64,000 nt of DNA from JBNKFV01 sp050290265 (lineage in GTDB: Bacteria > Pseudomonadota > Gammaproteobacteria > Pseudomonadales > Cellvibrionaceae), in contig JBNKHI010000008.1 of assembly GCA_050290265.1 (NCBI GenBank), positions 1-64,000 of the forward strand. Reading direction: 5' to 3'. Shown one piece after another: positions 35,760 through 45,460 of the stretch. The notes under the pieces are model-generated. The model worked only from the letters and a program-made list of their open reading frames with translations, was not told the DNA's origin and ran no database searches. Made by a program: the position numbers and the translations under genes. How positions within the stretch are numbered: position 1 is the first letter of the stretch; every line of letters begins with the position of its first letter.

Positions 35760-36830
35760 TCACGAACCCAGCTGCTTTGCCAATACAGCAATCAACTTTT
35801 CCGTTTGTAGCAACGTCCCAACGGTAATTCGCAAACCCTGATTACCATCCATGTCAGCTTTGGGACGCACAAGAATACCCGCATCAACCAGAGCTTGGTT
35901 TAGTACGTCGGGATTATCTGGAAATGTCCAAATATAATTAGCGTGACTTGGCCAATAATCTATTCCATGGGTGTCGAGAAAGGCTTCCAGCATAGGCTTA
36001 GCTTTTACCATCACTTCTTCGACATAATCTCTCGTATAGTCCGGATTCTCCAACGCAGCTTTTGCGGCGACGACGCCCAGCTGATTAATGTCGTATGGGC
36101 CACGAATATTTAACATCGCCAGGATATTTTTCGCGGCCGAAATCACATAACCAAAACGCAATGAGGGTAGCCCCCAGGTTTTTGAAAAAGTCCGAGTAAT
36201 TAGAATATTTGGGTAAGTTTCTACCACATCACAAACACTGACTCCGGCGTACTCAAAATAGCACTCATCAACAAGGATCGCTGCGTTAGGAGCAGCCTTG
36301 GCAATACGAATAATATTTTCGCGGCCACATAAGGTACCGCAGGGGTTATTGGGGTTTGCTATCACAATCAATTTAGTCGCTGGAGTAACTGCGGCGATCA
36401 CATCATCAACTGGATAGCCAGTTTCCCGATTATAGACCGGCTCAACCACTTTAAGGTTTTCTACCTGCGCCACTTGTTTGTACATGGCAAAAGTTGGCGC
36501 TGGAATAATAGCTTCGTCACCAGCACTGCAAGTACCGCGAATAATGATATCAATACCGTGATCCGAGCCGTTCGTAATCATGACCTGCTCGGACTTGACA
36601 GCACAATAGTCGCCAAGCAGTTCAGTAATATTGCTATAACTCGGATACATCTGCAGACGATCTTGCTGAATATAATCAATCAACGCATCTTTGATAGCAC
36701 TACTGACAGGAATCGTACGCTCATTAAAATCCATCAGGGTATAAGCGTTTGGGTTACGGCCTTCCAATGGTGGCTGGTAGGCGCTCATCTTGACGATATG
36801 ATCTTTAAAAACGCTCACGTTAGTACTCAC
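35760..36830 (-). CDS. hisC: Histidinol-phosphate aminotransferase family enzyme
   Basis: PLP-dependent class II aminotransferase of 356 residues. ANPNNPCGT, DECYFEY, the Schiff-base Lys in TRTFSKTWGLPSLRFGYV (about residue 220) and HANYIWTF are HisC features. It lies outside any histidine operon, between proB and a small unknown. It may be the only hisC or a paralogue acting on aromatic or phosphono substrates. Confidence 0.82.
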   Translation of the reverse strand: MSTNVSVFKDHIVKMSAYQPPLEGRNPNAYTLMDFNERTIPVSSAIKDALIDYIQQDRLQMYPSYSNITELLGDYCAVKSEQVMITNGSDHGIDIIIRGTCSAGDEAIIPAPTFAMYKQVAQVENLKVVEPVYNRETGYPVDDVIAAVTPATKLIVIANPNNPCGTLCGRENIIRIAKAAPNAAILVDECYFEYAGVSVCDVVETYPNILITRTFSKTWGLPSLRFGYVISAAKNILAMLNIRGPYDINQLGVVAAKAALENPDYTRDYVEEVMVKAKPMLEAFLDTHGIDYWPSHANYIWTFPDNPDVLNQALVDAGILVRPKADMDGNQGLRITVGTLLQTEKLIAVLAKQLGS

Positions 36831-36885
36831 AAATAGTTTAGATTTTAGGTAGCAATAGTGTTAGGCAACAACGGCTTGATGCAAT

Positions 36886-38007
36886 TTACAACAGGGCAAG
36901 ATTGTCTCGATGAATTAACTCATCACTGTCTTTATAGCCCAACACCAATTCAATTTGTTCGGTGCTCTTGCCAATAATTTTTCTGGCATCATCAGCCGCA
37001 TAGTTAACCAAACCGCGAGCAATTTCACGACCGTCTTCCGAAAGACAGCGAACCATGTCCCCACGCATAAAGTCGCCGCGCACAATTTTCACACCAACTG
37101 GCAATAAACTTTTACCTTGCTGCGATAATACTTTTACCGCACCAGCATCCAACACTAACTCTCCTCGCGCTTGCAGTTGTCCTGCAAGCCAGCGTTTGCG
37201 AGCTTGCTGCTGAGGCTGATCAGCAACCAATAATGTTCCGACATTTTCTCCCGCACAGACTCGTGTAATAACGTCGTCGATACGTCCACCAACAATCACG
37301 GTATGCGCACCAGAGCGCGCGGCCAATTTTGCCGCCTTAACTTTTGTAATCATGCCGCCGCGACCTAACTTACCGCCATCACCAGCCATCGCTGCAAGAC
37401 TTGAATCGTCTGCGGCTACTTCGTTAAGCAACTTCGCATCTGGGTTTGCGCGAGGGTCGGAATCATACATACCATCCTGATCAGTCAATATCAGCAGGGC
37501 ATCGGCCTCAATCAGGTTGGCCACCAACGCACCAAGGGTGTCGTTATCACCAAAACGAATTTCATCGGTAACAACCGTGTCATTTTCATTCACAACAGCA
37601 ACAACACCCAAGGACATTAGCGTTAATAGTGTTGAACGGGCATTTAAATAACGTTCTCGGCTCGACAAGTCATCGTGATCCAAAAGCACCTGTGCTGTAC
37701 GCAACCCATACTTTTGAAATTCTTGCTCGTAAGTCTGCACTAAACCCATCTGACCTACCGCTGCTGCCGCTTGCAGCTCATGCAGCCTTTTGGGTCGTTG
37801 CGACCAACCCAAGCGACTCATCCCGGCAGCCACTGCGCCAGAAGACACCAGTACCACATCAATACCGCGTTCACGCAGAGCCGCGATTTGGCGCACCCAC
37901 ACTGCAATAGATGCGGCGTCTAACAGCTCGCCGTTAGCAGTTAATAAGGCGCTACCAATTTTAATGACCCATCGCTGGGCGTCTTTTAATGACTGTCTTA
38001 CACTCAT
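36886..38007 (-). CDS. proB: Glutamate 5-kinase
   Basis: First enzyme of proline synthesis. The amino acid kinase domain (about residues 10-250) has KIGSALLT, VSSGAVAAGM and FGDNDTLGALVA. A C-terminal PUA domain (about 278-360) is present, as in the long form. Length 373 residues. It follows obgE by 26 bases, completing rplU-rpmA-obgE-proB. Confidence 0.97.
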   Translation of the reverse strand: MSVRQSLKDAQRWVIKIGSALLTANGELLDAASIAVWVRQIAALRERGIDVVLVSSGAVAAGMSRLGWSQRPKRLHELQAAAAVGQMGLVQTYEQEFQKYGLRTAQVLLDHDDLSSRERYLNARSTLLTLMSLGVVAVVNENDTVVTDEIRFGDNDTLGALVANLIEADALLILTDQDGMYDSDPRANPDAKLLNEVAADDSSLAAMAGDGGKLGRGGMITKVKAAKLAARSGAHTVIVGGRIDDVITRVCAGENVGTLLVADQPQQQARKRWLAGQLQARGELVLDAGAVKVLSQQGKSLLPVGVKIVRGDFMRGDMVRCLSEDGREIARGLVNYAADDARKIIGKSTEQIELVLGYKDSDELIHRDNLALL

Positions 38008-38033
38008 AAGAATAAGCTTGCCGCTATAGCCTG

Positions 38034-39257
38034 TTAACGAACGTATTCGACTTCCACATCGTAATCATCTTCATCAAAATCGTCGAAGTCATCATCGTCA
38101 TCAACATCAACGTTTTGGTTATTTCCAGTTTTCCGCGTTGCCCGATGTCTCTCGCGCAACATATCAATACGTTCCCGCGCTTCAGACTGCATTTGCAATT
38201 GCAGCTCGTATTCCTGCTCAACCAACTCGGCGTTTTCTTTCTCTGCTTCCCAGCACTCTTCCAGATGCACCAGTAATTCCTGACAAAGCTGCTCGGTACC
38301 AGTTTTATTAATTGCTGCCACTCGATAGACCGGCCCTTGCCAATCAAGCTTTTCAATGATGTCATTACACCGAGCCTCAGCTTCTTCCTCAGACAGCATA
38401 TCGAGCTTATTTAATACCAACCAGCGCTCCCGCGTTGCTAGTGTGGGACTAAACAACTGCAATTCATCAATGATAGTTTGCGCATTCGTCGCCGGGTCCG
38501 ACCCGTCATAGGGCGCCATATCCACTAAGTGCAATAACACTCGGCAACGGGTTAAATGCTTCAGAAAACGAATTCCCAGTCCGGCACCTTCATGGGCACC
38601 TTCTATCAAACCAGGAATATCAGCCACAACAAAACTTCGGTGCTGCTGAACTTTCACCACACCCAAGTTAGGCACCAGAGTTGTAAACGGATAGTTAGCC
38701 ACCTTTGGCTTAGCCGCCGATACAGCGCGGATAAACGTTGACTTGCCGGCATTCGGTAAGCCCAACAGCCCCACATCAGCCAACACCTTTAATTCCAACT
38801 TAAGGTTTCTTGCTTCGCCTGGTGTACCGGGTGAAGTTCTACGCGGCGCTCTATTCACACTGGACTTAAATCGCGCATTACCCAGACCATGAAAGCCACC
38901 CTGCGCCACTTTTAAGCGCTGCCCTGGCTCAGTGAGGTCACCCATAGGCTCCTCAGTATCGGCGTCGAAAACGGAGGTACCCACTGGCACCAGCAACTCT
39001 AGATCTTCACCTTTCGCACCGGTACAGTCACTACCGCGGCCACCTTCACCACTTTGAGCTTTGTACTTGGGCTGATAGCGGTAATCCACCAGTGTATTCA
39101 AGTTCTCGTCGGCAACGAGATAAACACTGCCGCCATCACCACCATCACCACCATCAGGGCCGCCCTTGGCGATAAATTTTTCACGCCGGAAGCTCAGGCA
39201 GCCTTTTCCACCGTTACCTGCTTGAACAAATATCGGGGCTTCATCAACAAATTTCAC
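38034..39257 (-). CDS. obgE: GTPase ObgE/CgtA
   Basis: Ribosome-assembly and stress GTPase. The Gly-rich Obg fold (about residues 1-158) is followed by the G domain: G1 GLPNAGKST near 168, G3 DIPGLIEGAHEGAG near 213 and G4 NKLD near 284. The C-terminal tail is unusually acidic, with a run of Asp and a few Phe (about 385-405). A terminator separates it from rpmA, so it probably has its own promoter. Confidence 0.97.
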   Translation of the reverse strand: MKFVDEAPIFVQAGNGGKGCLSFRREKFIAKGGPDGGDGGDGGSVYLVADENLNTLVDYRYQPKYKAQSGEGGRGSDCTGAKGEDLELLVPVGTSVFDADTEEPMGDLTEPGQRLKVAQGGFHGLGNARFKSSVNRAPRRTSPGTPGEARNLKLELKVLADVGLLGLPNAGKSTFIRAVSAAKPKVANYPFTTLVPNLGVVKVQQHRSFVVADIPGLIEGAHEGAGLGIRFLKHLTRCRVLLHLVDMAPYDGSDPATNAQTIIDELQLFSPTLATRERWLVLNKLDMLSEEEAEARCNDIIEKLDWQGPVYRVAAINKTGTEQLCQELLVHLEECWEAEKENAELVEQEYELQLQMQSEARERIDMLRERHRATRKTGNNQNVDVDDDDDFDDFDEDDYDVEVEYVR

Positions 39258-39337
39258 CTTACACTCCCAGCGTTTTCATCACGCTAATAACAATATGAAT
39301 AACGTATTCACAATTAGATATTCACTTGTAACAATAT

Positions 39338-39374
39338 AAAAAAGCCCCGTTCCTTTGGGAGCGGGGCTTTTTTT
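39338..39374 (-). terminator. Rho-independent terminator between rpmA and obgE
   Basis: GCCCCGTTCC pairs with GGAGCGGGGC (one G:T wobble) around a 4-base loop, flanked by A and T runs, at 39344-39367. On the minus strand it follows rpmA by about 90 bases and precedes obgE by about 80. Confidence 0.9.
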
Positions 39375-39460
39375 AACAACTTCTCAATCTTGTTCGAGGT
39401 TGGTAAACACCAATAATGTTGGATTCACCAAGCCAAACTGCCGACTTAAATCAAAACTGA

Positions 39461-39715
39461 TTAAGCAACAATACTAACAAACTTACGGCTGTTAGGGCCT
39501 TTAACTTCAAACTTTACAGTGCCGGTAGCCTTTGCAAACAAGGTGTGATCCTTGCCGATACCAACATTTTCACCAGCATGAAAGCGTGTTCCACGTTGAC
39601 GAACGAGAATATTGCCCGCTAAAACTTCTTGACCACCAAAGCGCTTAACACCAAGGCGTTTACTTTCGGAATCGCGACCGTTGCGCGTACTACCGCCAGC
39701 TTTCTTGTGAGCCAT
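39461..39715 (-). CDS. rpmA: 50S ribosomal protein L27
   Basis: 84-residue ribosomal protein near the peptidyl transferase centre. MAHKKAGGSTRNGRDSESKR and the VRQRGTRFHAGENVGIGKDHTLFA core are diagnostic. It lies 35 bases after rplU. Confidence 0.98.
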   Translation of the reverse strand: MAHKKAGGSTRNGRDSESKRLGVKRFGGQEVLAGNILVRQRGTRFHAGENVGIGKDHTLFAKATGTVKFEVKGPNSRKFVSIVA

Positions 39716-39750
39716 GAGCCTGAACTCCTCTCTTCATTAAATAGTTTGTA

Positions 39751-40062
39751 TTAAGCAGAAATACCAGTGATTTTCACTTCGGTATACCACTGACGGTGAC
39801 CTTGACGCTTCATTGAGTGCTTACGACGACGGAACTTGATGATTTTAACCTTTTCACCACGACCGTGACTAACCACTTCAGCAGTTACCTTAGCGCCTTC
39901 AACAACAGGAGTACCAATTTTAACGTCGTCGCCGCTGGTTACCATAAGAACTTGATCAAACTCAATTGAGTCGCCAGTAGCGGCTTCAATTTTTTCCAAC
40001 TTGAGGACTTCGCCCTCAACAACACGGTGTTGTTTACCACCGCTGACAATCACTGCGTACAT
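39751..40062 (-). CDS. rplU: 50S ribosomal protein L21
   Basis: 103-residue ribosomal protein beginning MYAVIVSGGKQHRVVEGE with the KKFRRRKHSMKRQGHRQ-type basic end. It is the first gene of rplU-rpmA and diverges from ispB, the standard arrangement in gammaproteobacteria. Confidence 0.98.
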   Translation of the reverse strand: MYAVIVSGGKQHRVVEGEVLKLEKIEAATGDSIEFDQVLMVTSGDDVKIGTPVVEGAKVTAEVVSHGRGEKVKIIKFRRRKHSMKRQGHRQWYTEVKITGISA

Positions 40063-40398
40063 AAATGCTCCAATAACAGGATCGGACGATACGAAGCAGC
40101 CAAAAGCATAGCTTTGAGACTTTTAGACACCGGCACCTGCCAGCGTCACAGAACTTGCATCGTGTATAAAATCTACCCAAATTCAGGGGCCGCAATTCTA
40201 ATGGAATCACAGAACAACCGCAAGCCGAATATTTTACCCACAAAGCGGATTATTGCTGTAGCATTTAGCACCGACAAACGCCGCTACAACACCGCCCGTC
40301 ATTCGCTTAGAATCAACAGCTTTAGACCGGCCCAGCCTAGCGCGCGCTAAAGGCCTTAAGACCAAAGAACAATATTAACCTGAAATAGATCATTGCCC
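40063..40398. other. Divergent regulatory region between rplU and ispB
   Basis: About 336 bases with no supported gene. It must hold the outward promoters for rplU and ispB. An A/T-rich TATAC element near 40170 on the minus strand is a possible -10 for rplU, and TAGAAT near 40310 is a possible -10 for ispB; both are weak readings. A perfect 12-base palindrome TAGCGCGCGCTA lies at 40338-40349, followed by AAGGCCTT. Confidence 0.5.
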
Positions 40399-41367
40399 AT
40401 GCTGCCGTTTTTAACCGTTGTTGAGAAAGATTTTCTTGCCGTAAACCAACTTATCATTGAGAAACTGGAATCCAATGTAACGCTGGTCGAGAATATAGGT
40501 CATTACCTGATCGACGCCGGGGGCAAACGCTTAAGACCCATACTTGTTCTGCTCTGCGCCAACGCCCTAAAAGAATCACAACCGGACACTCAACACCTTG
40601 AACTCGCCGCCATCATCGAGTTTATCCATACTGCAACACTACTGCATGACGACGTTGTTGATGTTTCAGAGTTGCGTCGAGGCCGACCAACTGCGAACGC
40701 TGAATGGGGCAATGCCCCCAGCGTTCTGGTCGGCGACTTTCTCTATTCGCGAGCCTTTCAAATGATGGTCGCTATCGGCAATATGGAAATCATGGCTATT
40801 CTCTCCGATACCACGAACATGATCTCGGAAGGTGAGGTTCAGCAACTCGTCAACGCCAAAGATCCGAGCGTTAGCGAAGACAACTACTTCAACGTCATCC
40901 ATAAAAAAACAGCGATATTATTCGAAGCCGCCTGCACAACCGCAGCGACCTTGAGAAATAGCAACACGGAGAGCAAGAAAGCACTGCAAGCTTACGGATA
41001 CCACTTAGGCATAGCATTTCAACTGGTTGACGATGTGCTAGATTATGAAGGTGACGCCGCCACACTGGGCAAGAACGTCGGCGATGATCTTGCGGAAGGC
41101 AAGCCAACGCTGCCACTGATTCACGCGATGAAACACGGCACCGAAGACCAAGCCAGCCTAATTGCTAACGCACTGCGAGCAGGCGATACCAGCCAGCTGA
41201 ACGCTATTGTCGACATCGTTAACACCGCAGGCTCTCTCAAGTACACCGCCGAACGCGCAAAATACCACAGCCAAGCAGCCAAAGACGCGCTACTTGCACT
41301 GCCAGACAACCGCTATACTCAAGCGATGAAGGAACTTGCAGAATTTGCAGTGCAGCGCTGCCACTAA
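40399..41367 (+). CDS. ispB: Polyprenyl (octaprenyl-type) diphosphate synthase
   Basis: Makes the long isoprenoid side chain of ubiquinone. The first Asp-rich motif is LLHDDVVD near residue 82 and the second is LVDDVLDYEGD near 210. FIHTATLLHDD and GGKRLRP near 42 are typical. Length 322 residues from the ATG at 40399; a TTG at 40393 is two codons upstream. It is convergent with galU. The product length (C40 or C45) cannot be told from sequence. Confidence 0.95.
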   Translation: MLPFLTVVEKDFLAVNQLIIEKLESNVTLVENIGHYLIDAGGKRLRPILVLLCANALKESQPDTQHLELAAIIEFIHTATLLHDDVVDVSELRRGRPTANAEWGNAPSVLVGDFLYSRAFQMMVAIGNMEIMAILSDTTNMISEGEVQQLVNAKDPSVSEDNYFNVIHKKTAILFEAACTTAATLRNSNTESKKALQAYGYHLGIAFQLVDDVLDYEGDAATLGKNVGDDLAEGKPTLPLIHAMKHGTEDQASLIANALRAGDTSQLNAIVDIVNTAGSLKYTAERAKYHSQAAKDALLALPDNRYTQAMKELAEFAVQRCH

Positions 41368-41399
41368 CAAACAGCACCTGCACTATTCAAAAAGGCTCT

Positions 41400-41425
41400 T
41401 GCCCCGCCTGAAGACGCGGGGGGCA
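41400..41425. terminator. Possible terminator between ispB and galU
   Basis: TGCCCCGC pairs with GCGGGG(GG)CA around an 8- to 9-base loop between the convergent genes. On the minus strand five T residues follow after about 8 bases. It is weak by sequence. Confidence 0.4.
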
Positions 41426-41445
41426 TGACTTTGACGAGCAAGCAC

Positions 41446-42270
41446 CTAGCCCTTGTAGATATTGTTGTAAACATAATTGGTCGCTTCAACGAAACCATCA
41501 ACACTACCGCAGTCAAAACGAATCCCTTTAAACTTATAAGCCAATACACAACCATTTTTGGCTTGGGTCAGCAGTGCATCTGTCAATTGCACTTCGCCAT
41601 TCTTGCCCGGCGGCGTATTTTCAATAATTTCAAATATGTCAGGCGTTAATATATAGCGGCCGATAATCGCCAGATTACTAGGAGCATCTTCTGCCTTCGG
41701 CTTTTCTACCATGTCAGTGACCTGATACAAACCGTCTTTGAGCTTGTCTCCGGCAATAACACCAAACTTGTGAATTTGATCTTCTGGCACTTCCTGAATG
41801 GCAACAATACTACAACGGAACTGCTTATAGAGCTTAACCATTTGCGCTAACACGCCGTCACCTTCTGCAAGACAGAGGTCATCAGACAACACCACACCAA
41901 AGGGCTCATCACCAATTAAGCGCCGACCATTGAGAATCGCATCGCCCAAGCCACGCATTTCCGTCTGGCGCGTCATCGAAAACTGGGCAGCATCCATAAC
42001 TTCTCTGATACTGGCCAAATACTGCTCTTTATCGGTACCCGCAATTTGATGTTCTAGCTCATAGTTCACGTCGAAATGATCGGTAATGGCTCGCTTACCG
42101 CGACCCGTTACCAATCCTATTTCGGTCAACCCTGCGTTGATTGCTTCCTCCACGCCATACTGCACCAGAGGCTTGTTCACCACGGGTAGCATCTCTTTTG
42201 GCATAGACTTGGTAGCAGGCAAAAAGCGGGTTCCGTAACCCGCGACCGGAAACAGGCACTTATTAATCAT
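41446..42270 (-). CDS. galU: UTP-glucose-1-phosphate uridylyltransferase
   Basis: Makes UDP-glucose for envelope polysaccharides. FPVAGYGTRFLPATKSMPKEMLP near the N-terminus is the nucleotide-binding signature, and GVVLSDDLCL, EKP (near 190) and RYIL follow. Length 274 residues is normal. A clear AAAGGATCC ribosome site precedes the ATG. Confidence 0.96.
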   Translation of the reverse strand: MINKCLFPVAGYGTRFLPATKSMPKEMLPVVNKPLVQYGVEEAINAGLTEIGLVTGRGKRAITDHFDVNYELEHQIAGTDKEQYLASIREVMDAAQFSMTRQTEMRGLGDAILNGRRLIGDEPFGVVLSDDLCLAEGDGVLAQMVKLYKQFRCSIVAIQEVPEDQIHKFGVIAGDKLKDGLYQVTDMVEKPKAEDAPSNLAIIGRYILTPDIFEIIENTPPGKNGEVQLTDALLTQAKNGCVLAYKFKGIRFDCGSVDGFVEATNYVYNNIYKG

Positions 42271-42534
42271 TTAAAGGATCCTTTTAAAGAGTTAATTAGA
42301 CATAAGCTGAAGATACCACAGGGATATAAAATTTGTTGCCTGGGAGCAGCCAAAACTCTAGTGTTAACAATAATTGTCACCACTTCAAGTGAGTAGATTA
42401 TCTAGACATGAGGCCCCAAGACGGTAGAATGACCTCCCTTTGCAGATTACGCAGCTTTTTCCCCAGAATTGCTTATAGACAAAAGTAATACCAAGGTGGA
42501 GTTGCACGTTATTTTTCAGAACTAGAGTCAACCT

Positions 42535-43059
42535 ATGGATGCTACTGAACGTAAAAGCGCCTACGATCGCGAGGACTTAATTGAGTGCGGCAATGGCCGT
42601 ATGTTTGGCCCCGGCAATGCCCAACTGCCAGTACCGAATATGCTCATGCTCGACAGAATCACACATATCAGCGCGCAAGGCGGTGAGTTTGGTAAAGGGG
42701 AGATTGTTGCCGAACTCGATATCAACCCAGACCTCTGGTTCTTTCAGTGCCACTTCCCTGGCGACCCAGTCATGCCTGGCTGTCTGGGCTTAGATGCCAT
42801 GTGGCAGCTAGTTGGCTTTTTCCTAGCCTGGAAAGGCAATCCCGGCCGAGGGCGCGCACTCGGTTCAGGTGAAGTAAAATTTACAGGACAAATTTTGCCA
42901 ACAGCCAAAAAAGTCACTTATCACATAAATTTAAAGCGAGTCATTGAGCGTCGACTGATAATGGGTATTGCCGATGGACGAGTCTCTGTAGATGGAAAAG
43001 ACATCTATTTCGCAAAAGATTTGCGCGTAGGCCTGTTCGGCAATACAGAAACATTCTAA
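42535..43059 (+). CDS. fabA: 3-hydroxydecanoyl-ACP dehydratase/isomerase
   Basis: Creates the trans-2 double bond and isomerises it to cis-3, the branch point of unsaturated fatty acid synthesis. The active-site His is in QCHFPGDPVMPGCLGLDAMW (about residue 72, with Asp near 86). Length 174 residues. fabB lies 131 bases downstream, the usual pairing in this group. Confidence 0.97.
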   Translation: MDATERKSAYDREDLIECGNGRMFGPGNAQLPVPNMLMLDRITHISAQGGEFGKGEIVAELDINPDLWFFQCHFPGDPVMPGCLGLDAMWQLVGFFLAWKGNPGRGRALGSGEVKFTGQILPTAKKVTYHINLKRVIERRLIMGIADGRVSVDGKDIYFAKDLRVGLFGNTETF

Positions 43060-43190
43060 AGGCCGTGCAAGGTGCTTGCTGAGTGCCTGTGCCATAATGA
43101 CAATGAATAAGTGTGCAAAGCCAGCCAAACGACGGCACACGGCTTGGCACAATAATATAACTGAATCCATAGAATGCTAAGAGGTTACCT

Positions 43191-44408
43191 ATGAAACGTG
43201 TTGTAGTTACCGGGATGGGCGCTGTTTCCTGCCTGGGTAATGACCTAGAAACGATTCTGGCATCGCTGCAACAAGGTCAGTCCGGCATCAAGTTCCAGGA
43301 AAAATACAAGGAACTTGGCTTTCGCAGCCAGATCGCTGGCAGCATAGACATCAACCTTGCCGACTATATAGACCGTAAAACCCTCCGTTTTATGGGTGAC
43401 GCAGCAGGTTTTGCCTATATCGCCATGCAACAGGCAATAACCGATGCGGGCCTTGCCGACGATCAAGTATCCAATGAGCGTACGGGTATTATCATGGGCT
43501 CAGGTGGTGCTTCATCAGCCAACCTCGTCGAAGCCGCCGACATTCTGCGCGAGCGAGGCGTTAAGCGAGTAGGCCCCTACCGAGTTACTCAAACTATGGG
43601 AAGCACTACCTCAGCCTGTCTGGCGACACCGTTTAAAATTAAAGGCGTGAACTACTCCATATCCTCTGCCTGTTCCACCAGCGCACACTGTATTGGCAAC
43701 GCCATGGAACTGATTCAACTGGGTAAACAGGATATTATTTTTGCCGGCGGCGGTGAAGAAGAGCACTGGACACTGACAGCACTGTTCGACGCCATGGGTG
43801 CGCTATCCAGTAAATATAATGACACACCAGAAAAAGCGTCCCGAGCTTACGATGCGGACCGCGATGGTTTTGTTATTGCCGGCGGTGGTGGCTGCCTCGT
43901 ACTGGAAGAGCTCGAACACGCCAAAGCACGTGGTGCAACAATATATGCTGAACTGGTTGGCTATGGTGCAACATCTGATGGCTACGACATGGTTGCGCCC
44001 TCTGGTGAAGGTGCTGCCCGCTGCATGCGCCAAGCGTTAAGTACGGTTAAAGGTGACATTGATTATATCAATGCACATGGCACCTCTACGCCAGCTGGAG
44101 ACATACAAGAGCTAAAAGCAGTACGCGAAGTTTTCGGAACCAAAGTGCCCGCAGTCAGTTCAACCAAATCGTTGAGCGGCCACTCATTAGGAGCAACAGG
44201 CGTTCAAGAAGCCATTTATTCGCTATTGATGATGAAACACAATTTCATTTCAGCAAGTGCTAATGTTGATAATTTAGACGAAGGAGCAGACGGTATTCCG
44301 GTTGTGACCAAACGACAAGATAACGTAACGCTTAATCGTATTATGTCTAACAGTTTTGGCTTTGGCGGTACCAATGCCACCTTGGTGTTTGAACGTTTTC
44401 AAGACTAA
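43191..44408 (+). CDS. fabB: 3-oxoacyl-ACP synthase I
   Basis: Condensing enzyme that elongates the cis-3 intermediate made by FabA. The active-site Cys is in SSACSTSAHC near residue 163. The two His of the triad are in NAHGTSTPAGD and KSLSGHSLGATG. Length 405 residues. It ends in a strong terminator. Confidence 0.97.
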   Translation: MKRVVVTGMGAVSCLGNDLETILASLQQGQSGIKFQEKYKELGFRSQIAGSIDINLADYIDRKTLRFMGDAAGFAYIAMQQAITDAGLADDQVSNERTGIIMGSGGASSANLVEAADILRERGVKRVGPYRVTQTMGSTTSACLATPFKIKGVNYSISSACSTSAHCIGNAMELIQLGKQDIIFAGGGEEEHWTLTALFDAMGALSSKYNDTPEKASRAYDADRDGFVIAGGGGCLVLEELEHAKARGATIYAELVGYGATSDGYDMVAPSGEGAARCMRQALSTVKGDIDYINAHGTSTPAGDIQELKAVREVFGTKVPAVSSTKSLSGHSLGATGVQEAIYSLLMMKHNFISASANVDNLDEGADGIPVVTKRQDNVTLNRIMSNSFGFGGTNATLVFERFQD

Positions 44409-44424
44409 AGACCCGTAAGTTGTT

Positions 44425-44463
44425 AAAAATAAAAAGGCGCCCATTGGGCGCCTTTTTATTTTT
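44425..44463. terminator. Bidirectional terminator after fabB
   Basis: GGCGCCC-ATT-GGGCGCC at 44436-44452 lies within a longer perfect palindrome with flanking A and T runs. It can stop fabB and the convergent gene at 44482. Confidence 0.95.
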
Positions 44464-44481
44464 AACGCACACCCTGTAGTA

Positions 44482-45036
44482 CTAGGAAATTTGCATTAAG
44501 CGTTCCAGGATAACTTGTTTTATTCCATTGCGATCCAACGATGACAAACCTTCCAACTTATCCAGATTCAGGCAATGCAAGTGTAAACAGGGTGTCTTTG
44601 CCTGCAGCTCACGCAAGTCACCTTTCATTAGAACGGGCAAAAGTGGTTGATTTGAGGGGCGCCGCTCATTAATAGCACGCATACCAACCTTCAATGGCAC
44701 GGGTCTATACTTAGCCTGGCCCCCCTTAAAAGGTATGAGCAAATAGACACCTCGTTTTCCCAACATAGTCCCGGGGATAACATTCAAGCCAGTGCGCATC
44801 ACAGCCTTACTACTAACACCCTGGTAAATGTCATGATGAGCATAAGGATTCGGTAATATAACCAGCTTGTGACCTTCGTCTTTAGGGAAAAAGATATTGT
44901 AATTACAATAGAGCTGTTCCACCGAGTCTGAATAAACACAAAGCTTGTTCTCAAACCCCATGACAAAATCCATGGCTTGCTGGCGCTGTTTAAACGTTTT
45001 TAAGTCCCAGACTAAATCCGTGTTATTTTTTTCCAC
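44482..45036 (-). CDS. Protein of unknown function
   Basis: About 184 residues, soluble, basic, with no signal peptide. It begins MEKNNTDLVWDLKTFKQRQQAM if the GTG at 45036 is used, which has AGGAG 11 bases upstream; a GTG at 45060 gives 192 residues. Features are a PNPYAHHDIYQG stretch near residue 85 and the C-terminal hydrophobic segment LILERLMQIS-like helix. I recognise no domain. It is flanked by fabB and a small lipoprotein. Confidence 0.65.
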   Translation of the reverse strand: MEKNNTDLVWDLKTFKQRQQAMDFVMGFENKLCVYSDSVEQLYCNYNIFFPKDEGHKLVILPNPYAHHDIYQGVSSKAVMRTGLNVIPGTMLGKRGVYLLIPFKGGQAKYRPVPLKVGMRAINERRPSNQPLLPVLMKGDLRELQAKTPCLHLHCLNLDKLEGLSSLDRNGIKQVILERLMQIS

Positions 45037-45259
45037 CCTTGGTAAAGCTCCTCGTATCACGTCAAGTCAAAAGGCATACCTAATAGCCACACGCCGTAAA
45101 GCAGCATTATTCTACCGACAAAACCCATCAACCGCTAAACAGTATCCATGGGATAAAAGTATTAATGATGCGCAACTACGTAATATCATTGGTTTGAGCG
45201 ACATTCATTGTCCAAATTAAGGCAGTGGGAGGGGGTACGCCTGCCAAAGATCTCAACAC

Positions 45260-45460
45260 TTACAGGTTATCAATCTCCTTCTGCTGCCTATCTGCACTTG
45301 CCTTAAGGACATCTTCAACCTCATGAGCCTTTTGCAGTGCATCCAACTGCTGCTGAGGAATCACACCAGAAGCGTTGTCGACTTGTCGCTCCTCATCTTT
45401 TGCTGAACAACCAATGACAGCACTCGCTATTAAACCGATTATTAAGTAACTTATCTTCAT
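45260..45460 (-). CDS. Small lipoprotein
   Basis: 66-residue lipoprotein: signal MKISYLIIGLIASAVIGC with the lipobox ending at Cys18, then a Gln/Lys/Glu-rich helix. A perfect AGGAGGTGA ribosome site precedes the ATG, supporting real expression. The coiled-coil-like C-terminus has a loose resemblance to small envelope lipoproteins such as Lpp, but no peptidoglycan-linking Lys is evident. Function unknown. Confidence 0.75.
   Translation of the reverse strand: MKISYLIIGLIASAVIGCSAKDEERQVDNASGVIPQQQLDALQKAHEVEDVLKASADRQQKEIDNL

Noticed and set aside
42381..42391. CACTTCAAGTG dyad upstream of fabA as a FabR or DesT operator
   Set aside because: It is short, lacks the core of known FabR and DesT sites, and sits far from the start; not distinguishable from chance.
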